This document shows, in pieces, positions 14,457-16,461 of a DNA stretch of 16,461 nt (the first letter of the stretch is position 1; the number at the start of each line of letters is the position of its first letter). The notes beneath the pieces were generated by a model. That model saw nothing but the letters and a program-made list of their open reading frames with translations. It did no database searches and was not told the DNA's origin. The position numbers were made by a program, and so were the translations under genes. Source of the DNA: Bacilli bacterium (GTDB lineage Bacteria > Bacillota_I > Bacilli_A > RF39 > UBA660). Location: contig CAAENH010000139.1 in assembly GCA_900757295.1 (NCBI GenBank), forward strand, positions 1 to 16,461, in the 5' to 3' direction.

Positions 14457-14714
14457 ATCAGCATATACTGTTTGATTAATTGGAATGTCTTCGCTTTCAT
14501 TTATGACACCATCATAACATTCATTACTTTTAGCTAATCTAATTGCACCAGTAGGGCAAGATTCAATTGCATCTTGTAATTCTGGTTTTTTTAAATTATC
14601 ATTTGAAATAACTTGAGATAATCCTTCTTCATCAAAATCAAAATGTTCACTATCTATACTTATACAAGCTCCACAACCTATACATTTGTTTTTTTCTACG
14701 TCTAAAATATCCAT
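14436..14714 (-). CDS. fer: Single-cluster [4Fe-4S] ferredoxin
   Basis: A 92-residue acidic ferredoxin with one cluster-binding set: Cys11-x2-Cys14-x2-Cys17 (CIGCGAC) and Cys53-Pro54 (ESCPTGAI). It resembles the Bacillus one-cluster ferredoxin (about 82 residues) with a longer acidic tail (about 65-92). It should be a cytosolic low-potential electron carrier; partners are not evident here. The ATG is preceded by a near-perfect AGGAGGA (14721-14727), and a good promoter lies upstream, so it is likely well expressed. It is divergent from the 14822 gene. Confidence 0.92.
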   Translation of the reverse strand: MDILDVEKNKCIGCGACISIDSEHFDFDEEGLSQVISNDNLKKPELQDAIESCPTGAIRLAKSNECYDGVINESEDIPINQTVYADKKNEVA

Positions 14715-14734
14715 TTTATTTCCTCCTAACTTTA

Positions 14735-14764
14735 ATTATATACTAAATTTTTAAAAAATTGCAA
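14735..14764 (-). promoter_or_regulatory. Sigma-A promoter of the ferredoxin gene
   Basis: On the minus strand: TTGCAA (14759-14764), 18-bp spacer, TATAAT (14735-14740), ending 20 nt before the ATG. The -35 overlaps the palindrome at 14761-14772. Confidence 0.65.
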
Positions 14765-14772
14765 ATATTTGC
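14761..14772. promoter_or_regulatory. 12-bp palindrome, possible operator
   Basis: GCAAATATTTGC is a perfect palindrome in the divergent ferredoxin/14822 promoter region, overlapping the ferredoxin -35. Position and symmetry suggest a repressor site; the binding protein is unknown, and a chance palindrome is possible. Confidence 0.35.
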
Positions 14773-14793
14773 GTTTAAAAATAAATATTAATA

Positions 14794-14802
14794 TGTTATT
14801 AT
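14794..14802 (+). promoter_or_regulatory. Extended -10 promoter of the 14822 gene
   Basis: TGTTATTAT (TGn plus TATTAT) ends 19 nt before the start codon, with GGAGTGG between. No clear -35. Confidence 0.45.
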
Positions 14803-14821
14803 TATATTGGAGTGGTAAAGC

Positions 14822-15622
14822 ATGAACAGTAGAATGGATAAATACTATAATTCTTCTAAACAAATTGGTAAGAGAAGTCAAAAAAATGAGCAACTATATA
14901 AAGAAGTAAATAAACAAAGTTTAGAAGATTTTAATGTAAATTCTAATGTCTCTGTTTTAGGCGATAATGGTAAAACTATTGATTTAGAAATGTTAAAAAG
15001 TATGCTTGATAAAAGATATAAGCAACCCGAAATTAAGAAAAAGATCGAGTTAGATTTGCCAGATGATGATGATGAAATTTCTTTGGAGCAAACTAGGGAA
15101 TATGATATAAATGCTATATTAGAAAAAGCTCATGAGAATAAAGTTGTTGATTATGAAAAAGAAAGATTAAAGAAAATTAGAGATACGCAATATGATATAT
15201 TAAAAGGACTTAATCTTGACAAAAAAGAGGAAGAAGAGTATAAAGAACCAACTGAAGAAGAGAAAAAATTGATGACCTTAATTAATACTATAACTGCTCA
15301 TGAAGAATTTAATAAGAATAAAGATTTAGATTTATTTCAGGATTTAAAAGGCAGTGACGATACTGAGGTTTTAGATGGGTTAAAAGAAGACATTACAAAA
15401 TTACAGCCTAAGATAGAAAAAAAGGATAACAAAATTGATAAATCATTTTATACTAGTTCTTTAAATTTATCTAAAAATGATTTTGATGATTTTAAAGATT
15501 TACAAAAAGATGTTAAGTCAAACAAAATATTAGTTGTTATTTTAACTATAGTTATTATATTGGCATGTTTGTTTGGAATTTTTATTTTCTTAAATATTTA
15601 TTTTAAATGGGGTATTTTATAA
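14822..15622 (+). CDS. Acidic, C-terminally membrane-anchored protein of unknown function
   Basis: A 266-residue, highly charged protein with no N-terminal signal. Its soluble part is mostly predicted helix and disorder, with an acidic patch (DLPDDDDEISLEQ near 80), a helical EKERLKKIRDTQYDILKGLNLDKK segment and an EEEEYKEPTEEEKKLMTLIN segment. One hydrophobic helix (about 236-261) near the C-terminus leaves only a few residues outside, so the bulk should be cytoplasmic (tail-anchored layout). I do not recognise a family. GGAG (14809-14812) precedes the ATG, and it has its own extended -10. It lies 30 bp upstream of yunB on the same strand, but yunB appears to have its own promoter, so a sporulation link is only a possibility. 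Confidence 0.75.
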   Translation: MNSRMDKYYNSSKQIGKRSQKNEQLYKEVNKQSLEDFNVNSNVSVLGDNGKTIDLEMLKSMLDKRYKQPEIKKKIELDLPDDDDEISLEQTREYDINAILEKAHENKVVDYEKERLKKIRDTQYDILKGLNLDKKEEEEYKEPTEEEKKLMTLINTITAHEEFNKNKDLDLFQDLKGSDDTEVLDGLKEDITKLQPKIEKKDNKIDKSFYTSSLNLSKNDFDDFKDLQKDVKSNKILVVILTIVIILACLFGIFIFLNIYFKWGIL

Positions 15623-15636
15623 TTACTTCTTTTTTT

Positions 15637-15645
15637 TGGCATAAT
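15637..15645 (+). promoter_or_regulatory. Extended -10 promoter immediately before yunB
   Basis: TGGCATAAT (TGn plus CATAAT) ends exactly 7 nt before the yunB ATG, so transcription would start at about the A of the start codon. Given YunB's sporulation role, a sigma-E promoter is an alternative reading, but the spacing holds either way. Confidence 0.45.
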
Positions 15646-15652
15646 ATTTATT

Positions 15653-16375
15653 ATGAAGTTAAAAAGAAAAATTAATATTAAACTATATAATTTTTTACTG
15701 GTAATAATTGTTACTGTTATTTTATTATCTTTCTTATTTATTCATTACTATAATAAAAGAATTAGTAATAAAATTATTAGTATTGCCCAAATTAAAATTA
15801 ATGAATATAGCAATGATATTATAATGGATTCGTTTAATAAACAAATTTTAGATGAACATGAAATAAATAATATTATAAAAATATCAAAGAATAAATCAGA
15901 TGAAATTATAGCTGTTGACTTTGATTTAAAAAAGGCATATTTAGTTTCAATGAATGTATCTAAAAATATTAGAGATTCTTTAAATAATTTAGAAAAACAA
16001 AATTTAAAAGAAGAATTTTTAGACTATTATCAAAAAGATGGTTTTGTATTACTTTTACCAATTGGGTTAGCCAGTAAAAATATATATTTTTCTAATTTAG
16101 GTCCTAGAATTCCAGTTAGAATTAAATTTGTTGGTAATTTAACAACAGGTTTGCAAACAAAAATTAAGGAGTATGGTGTAAATAATTCATTGATTGAAGT
16201 TTATTTAAAAGTATCGTTGAATGAAGAAATTATTGTGCCATATTCTTCTAAAAAAATTAATAATAGTTGTGAAATTTTATTATCTAGTCAGGTTATAGAA
16301 GGGATAGTTCCTAGTATTTATAATGGTTTATTAGAAAAGAATAGTTCTTTAATAAATGTACCTTTAAATAATTAA
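15653..16375 (+). CDS. yunB: Sporulation protein YunB
   Basis: A 240-residue YunB homologue: a basic N-terminus, one membrane helix (about 12-29), then an extracytoplasmic region with NEYSNDIIMDSFNKQIL, DEIIAVDFDLKKAYLVSMNVS and the conserved C-terminal half. That half reads GPRIPVRIKFVGNLTTGLQTKIKEYGVNNSLIEVYLKVSLNEEIIVPYSSK, then LLSSQVIEGIVPSIYNG. B. subtilis YunB is a sigma-E-dependent sporulation protein with a mild spore phenotype and unclear mechanism. Length fits the family (about 240-255). There is no Shine-Dalgarno upstream of the ATG and a -10-like sequence 7 nt before it, suggesting a leaderless mRNA. The start is supported by the basic-plus-helix N-terminus. Confidence 0.9.
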   Translation: MKLKRKINIKLYNFLLVIIVTVILLSFLFIHYYNKRISNKIISIAQIKINEYSNDIIMDSFNKQILDEHEINNIIKISKNKSDEIIAVDFDLKKAYLVSMNVSKNIRDSLNNLEKQNLKEEFLDYYQKDGFVLLLPIGLASKNIYFSNLGPRIPVRIKFVGNLTTGLQTKIKEYGVNNSLIEVYLKVSLNEEIIVPYSSKKINNSCEILLSSQVIEGIVPSIYNGLLEKNSSLINVPLNN

Positions 16376-16378
16376 ATA

Positions 16379-16387
16379 TGATATAAT
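16379..16387 (+). promoter_or_regulatory. Extended -10 promoter of the last gene
   Basis: TGATATAAT, identical to the element at 13583-13591, ends 22 nt before the ATG at 16410, with AGAAGGTGA between. Confidence 0.55.
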
Positions 16388-16409
16388 CTAGCTATAAGAA
16401 GGTGAATGT

Positions 16410-16461
16410 ATGGCAGATAGTGAGATATTAATAAATTTATTTAATAATAATAGTAATAATC
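16410..16461 (+). CDS. Start of an unidentified gene, cut by the right edge
   Basis: ATG at 16410 follows AGAAGGTGA (16397-16405) and an extended -10. The 17 visible codons read MADSEILINLFNNNSNN and remain open to the edge. Too short to identify. An out-of-frame ATG at 16405 stops after four codons. Confidence 0.6.
   Translation, partial: MADSEILINLFNNNSNN

Noticed and set aside
1..16461. A novel defence island or mobile system in the window
   Set aside because: Only the edge nuclease is accessory-like. There are no transposase, integrase, CRISPR, toxin-antitoxin or att-like repeats, and the remaining genes are housekeeping, envelope or spore genes.

Overview
The window is a very AT-rich (roughly a quarter G+C by eye), gene-dense chromosomal segment from a low-GC Firmicute of the Bacilli/Mollicutes-relative type. 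It resembles uncultured gut Bacilli such as the RF39/Erysipelotrichales-like groups; that placement is inferred from gene content and not tested. TGG encodes Trp and TGA is used as a stop (nfeD, spmA), so this is the standard bacterial code, not a mycoplasma code. The cell has a peptidoglycan wall (uppP, D,D-carboxypeptidase, GH25 hydrolase) and a sporulation programme (spmA, spmB, yunB, dacB-like), so it is not a wall-less mollicute.

Layout. 1-542 (-): the N-terminal 180 codons of an MvaI/BcnI-family restriction endonuclease run off the left edge. 666-5080 (+): a tight run of NfeD, SPFH/stomatin, DedA/VTT membrane protein, RmuC and a membrane-anchored phosphodiester glycosidase, closed by a hairpin terminator. 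5154-6131 (-): uppP, followed by the remains of a small frameshifted reading frame. 6203-7053 (+): a two-helix membrane protein coupled to a DUF3603 (YjbA-like) protein, which meets trpS (-) tail to tail with a 12-bp overlap. 8109-9199 (+): a lipoprotein, a small basic protein and a DUF1292 protein, meeting GH25 and D,D-carboxypeptidase genes (-) at a terminator shared with the stop codons. 11723-13552 (+): spmA-spmB-rluB. 13617-14420 (+): a zinc-ribbon membrane protein, convergent with a 4Fe-4S ferredoxin (-). 14822 to the end (+): an acidic C-terminally anchored protein of unknown function, yunB, and the start of a further gene. No gap without a gene exceeds about 205 bases, and there are no tRNA, rRNA, CRISPR or insertion elements.

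The genes fit together mostly as envelope and spore maintenance: lipid-carrier recycling (UppP), cell-wall trimming (carboxypeptidase, GH25), spore core dehydration and cortex (SpmA, SpmB, DacB-like, YunB), and membrane-domain organisation (NfeD/SPFH). Two neighbourhoods match Bacillus subtilis gene order with one partner inverted: dacB-spmA-spmB-rluB and yjbA-trpS.

I did not find a clearly new multi-gene system. The most interesting signals are small: start codons sit almost uniformly 16-25 nt downstream of extended -10 promoters. Two genes (yunB and the DedA gene) have a -10 exactly 7 nt before an ATG and no Shine-Dalgarno, which predicts leaderless mRNAs. Stop codons are built into terminator hairpins, a short frame next to uppP is broken at an A7 run, and a restriction endonuclease has no visible methyltransferase.
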